A stretch of 64,000 nucleotides of DNA from Amycolatopsis deserti (lineage in GTDB: Bacteria > Actinomycetota > Actinomycetes > Mycobacteriales > Pseudonocardiaceae). The notes beneath the pieces are model-generated. The model was not told where the DNA came from. It made no database searches and saw nothing but the letters and a program-made list of their open reading frames with translations. Of this stretch, positions 14,730-22,282 are shown one piece after another. The stretch is from contig NZ_BNAU01000003.1 of the NCBI RefSeq assembly GCF_014653945.1, positions 496,001-560,000 on the forward strand, written 5' to 3'. The position numbers and the translations under genes were made by a program. Each line of letters opens with the position of its first letter. Position 1 is the first letter of the stretch.

Positions 14730-17311
14730 CCGGCACCGAGGCAGAGGAAGGGGCGGCGGAGCGGATCCGCGGCCGTCGCGTGCGCCAGGGCCAGCGCGGG
14801 GGAGACCCCGGACGCGAGCCGCTGGTGCAGGTCGGTCATCGCCTCCGCGGCCGCCCGGTCGCCGACCCGCGCGATCGCGCCGACGATCGTGCGGGACCCG
14901 CTGGCCAGCAGCGCGCCGGCGAACCCCAGCGCCTCCTCGCCGGGCCGGATGTGGCTCATGGCCAGCTCGCACGCGGCCAGTACCACCCGGTCCGGCGGGC
15001 GCCGCAGCCGCGCGGTCTCGTGCGCGAACAGCGGCCCGTCGACCAGTTCCAGCCGCGAGAACAACGCGTTCGCCGGCTCGTGCGCGCCGTGCGCGACCAG
15101 GTGCGCCAGGCCGGCCCCGTCGAGCGCCGCCAGCACCGCGGAGCTGGTCGCCGATGAACCGTCGACCAGCGTCGCCGACGGGTAGACCGAGCGCAGCTGC
15201 TTCACCTCGCCGATCGCGCCGGGGACGTCCGGCCCGCCGACCAGCACGACCGGGTCGATCAGCTCGCGGCGCATCGCCGTGACCCACGCCGTGGCCGACG
15301 GCGCGATCGACAGCGGGCGCCCGCGCAGCGACGGCAGGGCCGACCACGGCAGCGCGTACAGCTGGCCGGTCGGCACGATCACCAGTTCGCGGTCGCCGAT
15401 CGCGTCCGCGAGCGGCCGGACGACCCGCTCGTCGAGGAGGCGGGCCCGCTTCTCCGCGGACGCCGTGACGGCCGCGACCAGCGGCAGCGGCAGGTGGTCC
15501 GGCGCCAGCGCGTTCAGGTCGGCGTGCAGCTGCTTGGTGATCTCCACGACCTCGTCCAGACCACCGAGCCGGACCAGCCGGAACCGGCCGTCCCGCACGA
15601 CCACCGCGGACAGCTCGCCGTCCTGCCCGATCAGGCTCACCAGCACGCGTTCGCCCAGCTCGGCGGCGACCTCCTCGGGTGAGCTGACCGGGCGTGGCCG
15701 GCCCCACGGGCTGGTGTACCAGCCGAGGCGGCCCGCTTCCCGCTGCAGCTGGGCGTAGCGCTGCTCCAGCGCCGTCACCGGCCTGCCCTCCAGGCGGTTC
15801 TGCTGCGCGAGCCGCCGCACCTGCCGCATCTCGGTGATGAGCCGCGCGAGCACCGGATCGTCGATCGCGGGCAGCGGCTCGTAGCGGTAGACCTGCGCGC
15901 GCGTGCGCTCCTGCCAGGCGAACAGCCGGCGCGCCCCGGCGTGGCCGCGGGTCGTGCCGAGCACCAGACCGACCGCCAGCCGGCCCAGTTCCTGGCCGTG
16001 CACCGCGGTCCCGCACACCAGGTCCAGCCCGCCCATCCGGTCCCGCACCCGGCTCAGCTCGCGCAACCCGGCGCGCGCCTGCGCCAGCGCGGCGCGCGGA
16101 CGGCCGGTCGCCACCGCGAGTTCGGCCCGGCACAACCGCAGCAGCATGACGTGGTCGACCGGGGTGGTGCGACGCGGCCGCGGAACCCGCGCCAGCAGCT
16201 CTTCGGCCACCGTGACCTCGCCCCGGCGCAGCAGCAGCCGCACCGCGAGCAGCCGCGCGAGCGCCGCCTCGTCCCGCAGCCCCAGCTCGACCAGCGTGCC
16301 GGCGTGTGTGGTGAGACCGGCGACGAGCCGGGCCGGCGGGCGGCGCGAGTCGCCGAGGACCTCGGTGGCGTCGGCCCGCAGCCGGGTCAGCGCGGCGACC
16401 GCGGCCCACGGGATGTTGCCGCGGCGCCGGAACCTGCGGTCCGCGTCCGCCGCGAGCCGGCGCGCCAGGCGGAAGTCCCGGTTGAGGATCGCCGCCGCCG
16501 CCCGGGCGATCTCGGCCTCGGCGATGTCCTGTGACGCCCGGCTGTCCCGCAGCTCCGGGAGCACCTCGTCCAGGTGGCGGGCGGCGTCGTCGGCGAGCCC
16601 CGCCGCGAGCAGGGCGCGGGCCTGCTCGACCCGCAGGCGCGGCAGCCAGCCCGGCGCGGCCTCCCGGTAGATGCGCGCCGCCTCCTCGTAGTGTCGCAGC
16701 GCGCCCGGGATGTCACCGATCAGCTGGGCGTGCTCGCCCAGGTTGTGCCGGACCTTGCCCTCGATGCGGGTGAGGCCGTGGTCGATCGCGAGCTGCAGGC
16801 AGCGGCGCAGGTCGGCGAGCGCGGCCGCGGAGTTGTTCATCGCGACGTGCATCAGCGCGCGGTTCATCAGGTTGCGCGTCAGGGGCAGCGCGTTGTCGGC
16901 AACGTCGCGCTCCAGCACGGGGATGATGCTGTCGAAGAGCTTCACTGCTTCGGCGAACCGGCCGGTGCGGCCGAAGACCAGCGCGCGCTGGGCCTCCACG
17001 ACGGTCGTCAGCGACCGCCGCTGCGGGCCGTCCGGCAACGCGGACGGCAGGCCGGCGGCCTCGTCGAGGTGCGCGAGCCCGGCCTTCGCCGAGCCGACCT
17101 CCGCCTCGGCCAGTGCCAGGCTGATCAGGATCCGGGTGCGCAGCACGACCCATTCCGGGTCGGTCGCGTCCCCGGTGTCCAGCCTCTTCAGTGCGCGGTT
17201 GAGCAGGCGCACGGCCTCGACGTTCTGGAAGTCGCCGGAGGCGTCGGCGGCGCGGCGGTGCAGATCAGCGGCTGCGGAAAGGACGCGACTGCCTGCACCT
17301 GAACCTGCCAC
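14726..17311 (-). CDS. TPR-CHAT protease (caspase-fold)
   Basis: An 861-residue protein starting at GTG 17311 behind AGGAG. Residues 40-580 are a helical solenoid of TPR-like repeats (for example LTRIEGKVRHNLGEHAQ, PGALRHYEEAARIYREAA). The C-terminal CHAT domain from about 600 has the caspase-like dyad: His in HLVAHGAHE near residue 740 and Cys in VLAACELA near 780, followed by GFAGALLASGSRTIVGA. CHAT proteases cleave proteins when the TPR or partner part is triggered, as in Craspase. It is the last gene behind a sigma factor and downstream of a papain-like protease and its inhibitor, so it probably belongs to the same regulon. Confidence 0.88.
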   Translation of the reverse strand: MAGSGAGSRVLSAAADLHRRAADASGDFQNVEAVRLLNRALKRLDTGDATDPEWVVLRTRILISLALAEAEVGSAKAGLAHLDEAAGLPSALPDGPQRRSLTTVVEAQRALVFGRTGRFAEAVKLFDSIIPVLERDVADNALPLTRNLMNRALMHVAMNNSAAALADLRRCLQLAIDHGLTRIEGKVRHNLGEHAQLIGDIPGALRHYEEAARIYREAAPGWLPRLRVEQARALLAAGLADDAARHLDEVLPELRDSRASQDIAEAEIARAAAAILNRDFRLARRLAADADRRFRRRGNIPWAAVAALTRLRADATEVLGDSRRPPARLVAGLTTHAGTLVELGLRDEAALARLLAVRLLLRRGEVTVAEELLARVPRPRRTTPVDHVMLLRLCRAELAVATGRPRAALAQARAGLRELSRVRDRMGGLDLVCGTAVHGQELGRLAVGLVLGTTRGHAGARRLFAWQERTRAQVYRYEPLPAIDDPVLARLITEMRQVRRLAQQNRLEGRPVTALEQRYAQLQREAGRLGWYTSPWGRPRPVSSPEEVAAELGERVLVSLIGQDGELSAVVVRDGRFRLVRLGGLDEVVEITKQLHADLNALAPDHLPLPLVAAVTASAEKRARLLDERVVRPLADAIGDRELVIVPTGQLYALPWSALPSLRGRPLSIAPSATAWVTAMRRELIDPVVLVGGPDVPGAIGEVKQLRSVYPSATLVDGSSATSSAVLAALDGAGLAHLVAHGAHEPANALFSRLELVDGPLFAHETARLRRPPDRVVLAACELAMSHIRPGEEALGFAGALLASGSRTIVGAIARVGDRAAAEAMTDLHQRLASGVSPALALAHATAADPLRRPFLCLGAG

Positions 17312-17360
17312 GGCTCCTATCTGAACACATCCGGAGATCAGTTGGGGCGGCCGGTGGAAC

Positions 17361-17846
17361 TCAGAGCACGACCGCGGGCGTGACGACGGTGCGGCGGCTG
17401 CTGGCCCCGCCCACCGAGATCACGATCTGGGTCGTCCCGCGCGGCACGTCGTCGAGCACGAACCGCCCACCTTCGTCGGCGACGGTCGACGACGAACCGT
17501 GCTCGGCCACCCGCACCTCGACCCCGTGCGCGGCGGCGGGCACGAGCCAGCCGTCGATGCGGTGGCAGTGCCCCACCCTGGTCAGGTTGATCATCACCGT
17601 GAGGTCGCTGACCGTGAACGTGATCGTGCCCTCGTCGGTGATGCTGCGGACGCCGGCCAGCGCCGGATCGGCCCGCTCCCACTGGGCGATCTCGAAGTCG
17701 AGGTTCTCCAGCTCGAGGGCGAACTGCACGCGCTCGACCAGGCCCTGCGGCGGCGGGTCGGCGGCGGCCAGCACCCGCCCCAGGTCGGCCAGGAGCGCTT
17801 CGTCGTCGGGGTGTGCCCCACCCCCCGGCACTCCGATGTCGTTCAT
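17361..17846 (-). CDS. small protein with carboxypeptidase-regulatory-like fold, linked to sigma factor
   Basis: A 161-residue protein whose ATG overlaps the sigma-factor stop by 4 bases. The N-terminal half is acidic and helical (DDEALLADLGRVLAAAD...ERVQFALELENLDFEIAQWE), followed by strands ending in a transthyretin/CarboxypepD_reg-like segment (GGRFVLDDVPRGTTQIVISVGG). No membrane span is seen, so it is not a classic membrane anti-sigma factor. Position suggests it may bind the sigma factor or link it to the CHAT protein; both are guesses from context. It has counterparts in other actinobacterial sigma-CHAT loci as far as I recall. Confidence 0.65.
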   Translation of the reverse strand: MNDIGVPGGGAHPDDEALLADLGRVLAAADPPPQGLVERVQFALELENLDFEIAQWERADPALAGVRSITDEGTITFTVSDLTVMINLTRVGHCHRIDGWLVPAAAHGVEVRVAEHGSSSTVADEGGRFVLDDVPRGTTQIVISVGGASSRRTVVTPAVVL

Positions 17847-18463
17847 GCGCTGCCCCCTTCGATGTCCAGCAGTTCGCGCATCGTCTTCAGGCAGCGGCCA
17901 CGGTTGGGCCCGATGCTGCCGCGCGGCATCTGCAGCGCTTCGGCGACGAGCCGGTACTCGGCGCGACCGGCCAGCACGGTGAGCCGCAGCAGCTCCTGGC
18001 ACCGCTGCGGGAGTTGGCGGAAGGCGTGCCACAGCCGCTGGTCACGCTCGCTGCGCAGCACCTCGGCCTCGGGCGCGGGGTCCGTGCTCGGCACGGTCTC
18101 GGCCAGCTCGTCGGTCAGCGGCACCGGCGGCGGTTTCCGGCCGCGCACGCGCTGCGACTCGTGCCGCGCGGTGACGACCAGCCAGCCGGCCAGCGCCTTC
18201 GGCTCCCGCAACCGGTCGAGGTGGCTGACCAGCGCCAGCCACACGGTCTGGACCACGTCCTCGGCCGAATGGGTGTCCAGCCCCTGTCCGCGCGCCACGT
18301 TCCACACCAGCGGGGTCAGCTCGGCGACCAGGCGGTTCAGCGCTTTTCTGTTGCCCGCGCGGGCCGCCTCCAGGCACGCCTCGAACAGCTCCGGTCCGCG
18401 GAGTCCCTCCCAGGACGGATCCGCCTCGGCGGTCCTCGCTTCGGTCACCGCGTTCGCCCCCAC
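17843..18463 (-). CDS. ECF-type RNA polymerase sigma factor
   Basis: A 206-residue sigma-70-family protein. Region 2 has the typical NVARGQGLDTHSAEDVVQTVWLAL (near residues 55-80) and WLVVTARHESQRVRGR; region 4 has FRQLPQRCQELLRLTVL and YRLVAEALQMPRGSIGPNRGRCLKTMREL, the helix-turn-helix that reads the -35 element. The start is GTG 18463 or GTG 18448; the latter has GGGGGCG at good distance. It heads an operon with the 161-residue protein and the CHAT protease. Its likely target is the 12-base motif found upstream of itself and upstream of the papain-like gene, implying autoregulation. Confidence 0.88.
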   Translation of the reverse strand: MGANAVTEARTAEADPSWEGLRGPELFEACLEAARAGNRKALNRLVAELTPLVWNVARGQGLDTHSAEDVVQTVWLALVSHLDRLREPKALAGWLVVTARHESQRVRGRKPPPVPLTDELAETVPSTDPAPEAEVLRSERDQRLWHAFRQLPQRCQELLRLTVLAGRAEYRLVAEALQMPRGSIGPNRGRCLKTMRELLDIEGGSA

Positions 18464-18537
18464 TTCGAGTGGTACTCCTCGGGTCAGCGCTTGGCAGTAT
18501 CTCCGGCCCTGTCACCGTGCAGAGCACGAAGGCCGGA

Positions 18538-18562
18538 GCCAGATACACAACATCACTCGTTC
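18538..18562 (-). promoter_or_regulatory. candidate sigma-dependent promoter of the sigma-CHAT operon
   Basis: On the minus strand TGTGTATCTGGC (18549-18538) lies 75 bases before the sigma gene, with GAAC 9 bases further upstream (18562-18559). The same 12 bases at the same distance from an AAC stand before the papain-like gene (20767-20756). The upstream element falls in the last codons of the inhibitor gene. Confidence 0.55.
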
Positions 18563-18891
18563 GGAGTAGTCACGGACAGCACGAACGTGACGGAGCGGCG
18601 CGGCTCGACCTCCCACGGCCGCGCCAGCTCCGCCCGGAGCAGGTGCCGGCCGGCCTCGACGACGTCGAGTGCCAGCCGGCGCACGCCCCCCTCGCCCGGT
18701 GGCCCCTCCCCGTGGGCCACCCCCCTGGACCGGACGTGCTCGTCGGCCACCACGCGGACCGCGTCCGGCAGCCGCCAGCGCCACCGGTACCCCGACCCGC
18801 GGACCTCCGGCAGGCGCAGCTCGACCGTGTCCCCCACGCGAAGCCGCGCCGTCTCCCCCGCGTCCGCCTGCACGAGCCGGATCTGTGCCAC
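18553..18891 (-). CDS. chagasin-like (I42 family) cysteine-protease inhibitor
   Basis: A 112-residue protein starting at GTG 18891 with GGGGAG upstream. The order of motifs fits the I42/chagasin fold: an N-terminal strand ending in VGDTVELRLPE, then GSGYRWRWRLPDAVRVV corresponding to the chagasin loop GYxW, and a C-terminal RPWEVEPRRSVTFVLSV corresponding to the RPW loop. Chagasins block papain-like cysteine proteases by inserting these loops into the active-site cleft. A papain-like protease is encoded two genes upstream, which makes it the obvious target. No signal peptide is present, so it acts in the cytoplasm. Confidence 0.82.
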   Translation of the reverse strand: MAQIRLVQADAGETARLRVGDTVELRLPEVRGSGYRWRWRLPDAVRVVADEHVRSRGVAHGEGPPGEGGVRRLALDVVEAGRHLLRAELARPWEVEPRRSVTFVLSVTTPNE

Positions 18892-18908
18892 TGGAAGCTC
18901 CCCAGGGT

Positions 18909-18947
18909 GGCGGTGGCCGGCGGCCCCCTCGGCTGCCGGCCACCGCC
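18909..18947 (-). terminator. strong hairpin between repeat-protein and inhibitor genes
   Basis: GGCGGTGGCCGGC (18909-18921) and GCCGGCCACCGCC (18935-18947) form a perfect 13-bp stem with a 13-base loop, 17 bases before the inhibitor's start codon and 17 bases after the repeat-protein stop. No U-run follows, so it may be a partial terminator or attenuator setting the inhibitor level. Confidence 0.6.
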
Positions 18948-18963
18948 GGTCTGTGCACCGGCG

Positions 18964-19539
18964 TCAGACCAGGATCTGGTCGATCTGCCCGGCGGCGTTC
19001 TCGTGGAAGGACACCGGCAGCCCGTGGTTGCGGGCCAGCAGCGCCAGCGTCGTCAGCGAGCTGCGGCCGTCCCCGGCGGAGGCGAGCCGCTTCCAGCCCA
19101 GGCCCGCGACGAACACCCAGACCCCCGGGTTGGCGCTCGTCGACCACAGGCTGGTGATGGAGCGGTTGCGGATCCACAGGCCGGCTTGCTGGTGCACCGG
19201 CTGCGGGGCGGGCGGGTGGCCGTTCCCGTTGACCGGCGGGGTGTTCGGGTCGTAGGCGCCGGTGGGCGGCGTGTTCGGGTCGTAGGCGCCCGTGGGCGGA
19301 GTGTTCGGGTCATACGCGCCGGTCGGCGGCGTGTTCGGGTCGTAGGCGCCCGTGGGCGGAGTGTTCGGGTCATACGCGCCCGTGGGCGGAGTGTTGGGGT
19401 CATAGGCGCCGGTGGGCGGGGTGTTCGGGTCGTAGGCGCCCGTCGGGGCACTCGCGGTCTCCGCGGTCAGGGCGGCCAGCTCGGCGTTCGGGTCGTCCCG
19501 CGGGCCGGTGTCCGGCGTCTCGCTCTTGCTCGTGGTCAT
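18964..19539 (-). CDS. decapeptide-repeat protein sharing a C-terminal module with the protease
   Basis: A 191-residue protein starting at ATG 19539 (GGGGAG before it). Residues 1-30 are acidic and polar. Seven copies of GAYDPNTPPT follow, then a Pro/Gln linker, and from about residue 120 a folded module (WVFVAGLGWKRLASAGDG...LALLARNHGLPVSF) clearly similar to the last 65 residues of the papain-like protease (WAYLEQLGWVRLSGDAAS...LALLAEARAGGHPVSP). There is no signal peptide. The shared module suggests homotypic or common-ligand binding that brings the two proteins together. The repeats may be a flexible spacer or a protease substrate. The start lies 14 bases upstream of the protease stop region on the same transcript. 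Confidence 0.75.
   Translation of the reverse strand: MTTSKSETPDTGPRDDPNAELAALTAETASAPTGAYDPNTPPTGAYDPNTPPTGAYDPNTPPTGAYDPNTPPTGAYDPNTPPTGAYDPNTPPTGAYDPNTPPVNGNGHPPAPQPVHQQAGLWIRNRSITSLWSTSANPGVWVFVAGLGWKRLASAGDGRSSLTTLALLARNHGLPVSFHENAAGQIDQILV
19231..19447 (-). repeat. seven 30-bp tandem repeats inside a gene
   Basis: Seven near-identical 30-bp units encode GAYDPNTPPT. Two sequence variants differ at synonymous sites (GTCGTAGGCGCC and GTCATACGCGCC versions), which shows copying of units while the protein sequence is kept. Copy number is therefore likely to vary between strains. Confidence 0.9.
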
Positions 19540-19552
19540 GCTTCGCTCCCCA

Positions 19553-20698
19553 TCAGTAGGTGGTCGCAACCTTGGTCAGCACGCCGCGGTCGAGGAACGG
19601 GCTGACGGGATGACCGCCCGCCCGCGCTTCGGCGAGCAACGCGAGCTGGCGGCTCACGCTCGCGGCGTCCCCCGAGAGCCGGACCCAGCCCAGCTGCTCC
19701 AGATACGCCCATTCGCCATCACCGGCGGAGAACAGGCGCAGCGCGCGCTGCGGCGGTAGCCAGGCGCGCAGGGTGACCCCGGTGCAGCCGAGGGTCGTCG
19801 GCCGCGGTTCCGGGTAGTCCTCGATGAAGGCCTCGCCGTAGGCGATGCGGAAGAACCCGCCCTCGCCCCAGTCGGTGCCCCAGGAGTTCTTGGCGATCCA
19901 GCAGTTCTGCTCGTCGTCCCACCCGATGAGCGCGACGCAGTGCCCGCCGTTGCTCTCCGTCGTGGTGGCGCGGTAGATGCCGCCGGTGTAGTGGAAGAAG
20001 TCGTCGTAGATCACCATGCACGCGGTGACCGGGCCGTAGCCGTAGATGTGGTGCTTGATCGCGGCCGGGTCCTGGGTGAGGTCGACGACCCCTTCCGCGC
20101 GGGCGACGCGGTTGACCCAGTTCGGGTGCAACGCGCCGGTTCCCTCGTCCGAGTAGGGCCAGTAATCCTCGAAGGTGACACCGTGGGAGGCGCAGTCACC
20201 CATCAGGTCGTCCGGCCAGGAGCCGGTGTCACCCGGCTTGCGGTGTCCGGGCGCGAACCCGAAGAACAGGTGCGCCTCGGACAGGTCGAGGCGCATGCCG
20301 GTGTTGCGGCGCGTGTAGGCGGCGGTCCCCTCGAGCGCCGCCACGGTGCCGAACGCGCTGCAGGACCCCGATTCCCCCTGGTCCTTCACCGGTGTGACGT
20401 AGCTGCGACCGCACACGTCGCGGAGGTCGAACTTCGTCGGCAGCGTGCTGCCCGGCGCGTGCACGGCGGTGCAGGGCTGGCCGGCGGCCCCGAGCGCGAC
20501 CTCGAGCATCCGTCCGGGCAGATCCGCCCGGGCTTCCACCTCGGCCGCGCTCGGGGCCGGCACCCCCAGCCGCACCCTGCGCGACTCGCCCGCCAGCCGG
20601 CTGAGCACCGTCTCCCCCGCCTGCCACGGATCCCCCATCGTGGCAAGGGAATCCCGCACTGCGCGGATTTCCTCGGCGAAGGGCCGGGGAGAGCTCAT
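19553..20698 (-). CDS. papain-like (C1) cysteine protease with C-terminal module
   Basis: A 381-residue protein with a strong ribosome site (GGAGGAACGC) before ATG 20698. Residues 1-70 act as a propeptide-like region. The C1 core shows the oxyanion Gln and nucleophile Cys in VKDQGESGSCSAFGTVAALEG (near 105-125), the catalytic His in GGHCVALIGWDD and Asn in WIAKNSWGTDWGEGGFFRIAYG. From about residue 315 a C-terminal module (WAYLEQLGWVRLS...) matches that of the next gene's product. No signal peptide is seen, so it should act inside the cell, unlike most bacterial C1 enzymes. A chagasin-like inhibitor and a CHAT protease are encoded downstream. The promoter candidate is at 20756-20780. Confidence 0.88.
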   Translation of the reverse strand: MSSPRPFAEEIRAVRDSLATMGDPWQAGETVLSRLAGESRRVRLGVPAPSAAEVEARADLPGRMLEVALGAAGQPCTAVHAPGSTLPTKFDLRDVCGRSYVTPVKDQGESGSCSAFGTVAALEGTAAYTRRNTGMRLDLSEAHLFFGFAPGHRKPGDTGSWPDDLMGDCASHGVTFEDYWPYSDEGTGALHPNWVNRVARAEGVVDLTQDPAAIKHHIYGYGPVTACMVIYDDFFHYTGGIYRATTTESNGGHCVALIGWDDEQNCWIAKNSWGTDWGEGGFFRIAYGEAFIEDYPEPRPTTLGCTGVTLRAWLPPQRALRLFSAGDGEWAYLEQLGWVRLSGDAASVSRQLALLAEARAGGHPVSPFLDRGVLTKVATTY

Positions 20699-20755
20699 GC
20701 GTTCCTCCAGTCGGTGTGCAACCAGCCAACGCCCCTATGACGCGGAGGGGCCCTC

Positions 20756-20780
20756 GCCAGATACACAGCGACAGAAGTTT
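20756..20780 (-). promoter_or_regulatory. candidate sigma-dependent promoter of the papain-like protease gene
   Basis: Minus-strand TGTGTATCTGGC (20767-20756), 58 bases before the start codon, with AAAC 9 bases further upstream. It is identical over 12 bases to the element before the sigma gene at 18538-18549. Confidence 0.55.
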
Positions 20781-20819
20781 TTCCAAAGCACCTGGTCGGC
20801 GGCGGCCGGTTTCACCCGT

Positions 20820-21545
20820 TCAGACCAATGCGACGGCTTCCGCGAGCTTCTCGCCCCACAACCGGTAGCCGGCCGGCCCGGGGTGGAAGCCGTCCGTCGC
20901 GAACAGCTCCGGGTTCACCACCTCGCGCGGCACCGGGCAGTAGGTGACCTCCGGCAGGGCCGCGAGCGTCGCCGCCGCCGCGTCCAGCGCGCCGCCCCGC
21001 AGGCCCAGGACCAGGCGCAACGGCTGCGGCAGCGACGGGAACGCGCCGAGCGGCGGGACCCCGGCCAGCAGGACCGGCACCGGCCCGAGCGCCCGGCGCG
21101 CCGTCACCACCAGGGCCAGCAGGTCGCGCCGGTAGCGGCCCGGCGAGCGCATCTCGATGGTGTCGTTGACGCCGAGCGCCACCACGAGCAGGTCCGCGGG
21201 CTCCCGGCACGCCTCGTCGAGCAGTTCCGACCGGACGGTGCGCGCGTTGGCGCCGGTCCGGCCCGCCACACGCCACGCGATCCCACGCCCGAGCCGCCCG
21301 GCGAGCGCCGACGCCAGCTGTCCGGTCAGCGCCTCCTCGTGCGTCTCCGCGCCGACGCCATCCACTGTGGACTCGCCGATCACCAGCAACCGCAGCGGGT
21401 CCGGGCCGGGAACCGAACCCGTCACCGGCCCGGAAGCGCCGGGCAGCCTCGGCGTCGTCCGGCGAACGCGAAGGCCCTGTGCGACCAGCACCGGCGCGAG
21501 TCCGACGGTGGCCGCGACGGTCAGGAAGGAACGAGAAGTTGACAC
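20820..21545 (-). CDS. SGNH/GDSL-family hydrolase
   Basis: A 241-residue protein with an N-terminal hydrophobic segment (FLTVAATVGLAPVLVAQGL) that may anchor or export it. Block I is LLVIGESTVDGVGAE (Ser nucleophile near residue 60), block II AGRTGANART, block III VVALGVNDT, block V TDGFHPGPAGYRLW (Asp and His). These define an SGNH esterase/lipase. The acyl substrate is unknown. It ends 122 bases upstream of the papain-like gene, with no obvious functional link, and begins 10 bases after the NmrA-like gene on the same strand, so it may be cotranscribed with that gene. Confidence 0.85.
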   Translation of the reverse strand: MSTSRSFLTVAATVGLAPVLVAQGLRVRRTTPRLPGASGPVTGSVPGPDPLRLLVIGESTVDGVGAETHEEALTGQLASALAGRLGRGIAWRVAGRTGANARTVRSELLDEACREPADLLVVALGVNDTIEMRSPGRYRRDLLALVVTARRALGPVPVLLAGVPPLGAFPSLPQPLRLVLGLRGGALDAAAATLAALPEVTYCPVPREVVNPELFATDGFHPGPAGYRLWGEKLAEAVALV

Positions 21546-21554
21546 CCGTTCACA

Positions 21555-22190
21555 TTAGCCCTTGGCGATCGACACAGCCACCTTCGACAGCGCCGGATCC
21601 GCTGCCGCCCGCAGCACGTAGTCGGCCAGGTCGGCCCGCGAGATGGTGAAGCTGCCGCGCACGTTTCCCCTGGTCTCGCTGGCGATGCGGCCGGTGTGGG
21701 GGCCGTCGCCCAGCTTCGGCGGGCGCACGATGGTCCAGTCGAGGCCGGAGGCGATCACCCGGCGTTCCATCTCGCCCATGTCCGCGTACTCCTCGCGCAG
21801 CATGCGGATCAGCATCGGCTTGACCACCAGCCGCGTGAACCAGCCGTCACCCTCGCGGTGCATGCCGCTGTTGCTGACCACGACCAGCCGCCGCACGCCG
21901 GCCGTCGCCATCGCGGTCATGATGCTGCTCGTCCCGTCGCGGCAGATCACGCTCGGGCCGCGGTCGCGCGGCCCCAGCGCGGACAGCACGGCCTCGCGCC
22001 CGGTGATGGCCGGCACGAGCGAGTCCGGGTCGAAGACGTCCGCCGTCACGACTTCCAGCCGCGGGTGCGCGGGCACGTCCAGCCGCGCCGGATCGCGCAC
22101 CACGGCGGTGACCTGGTGGCCCGCCGCCAGCGCCTGCCGCACCACCTCGACGCCCGTCCCGCCGGTCGCGCCGAACACCGTCAGCTTCAC
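21555..22190 (-). CDS. NmrA-like NAD(P)-binding protein
   Basis: A 211-residue atypical short-chain dehydrogenase: Rossmann motif VFGATGGTGVEVVRQAL (residues 4-20), VTAVVRDPARL, GREAVLSALGP and the late DWTIVRPPKLGDGP. The classical YxxxK pair is missing, as in NmrA-type NAD(P)H sensors and anthrone-oxygenase-like proteins. It is divergent from a TetR regulator with a palindromic operator between them, so it is probably that regulator's target. Its substrate, or whether it is an enzyme at all, cannot be told. Confidence 0.82.
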   Translation of the reverse strand: MKLTVFGATGGTGVEVVRQALAAGHQVTAVVRDPARLDVPAHPRLEVVTADVFDPDSLVPAITGREAVLSALGPRDRGPSVICRDGTSSIMTAMATAGVRRLVVVSNSGMHREGDGWFTRLVVKPMLIRMLREEYADMGEMERRVIASGLDWTIVRPPKLGDGPHTGRIASETRGNVRGSFTISRADLADYVLRAAADPALSKVAVSIAKG

Positions 22191-22203
22191 GGTTTCCCTC
22201 CCT

Positions 22204-22248
22204 GGTTAGTGTTCACTCACCTGCTATAGTGAGTGAGTACTCACTAAC
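22204..22248. promoter_or_regulatory. TetR operator between NmrA-like and tetR genes
   Basis: Perfect palindrome AGTGAGTACTCACT at 22232-22245, flanked by TTAGTG-type sequence and a second half-site cluster AGTGTTCACT at 22208-22217. It sits between both divergent start codons (22190 and 22283), the expected place for autoregulation and control of the neighbour. Confidence 0.75.
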
Positions 22249-22282
22249 CGTCAAGCGAGCACTGAGAGACTGCTGAGAACGC

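Noticed and set aside
19231..19447. Tandem 30-bp repeats as a CRISPR array
   Set aside because: Units follow each other without spacers and code for a regular decapeptide in frame; no cas gene is near.
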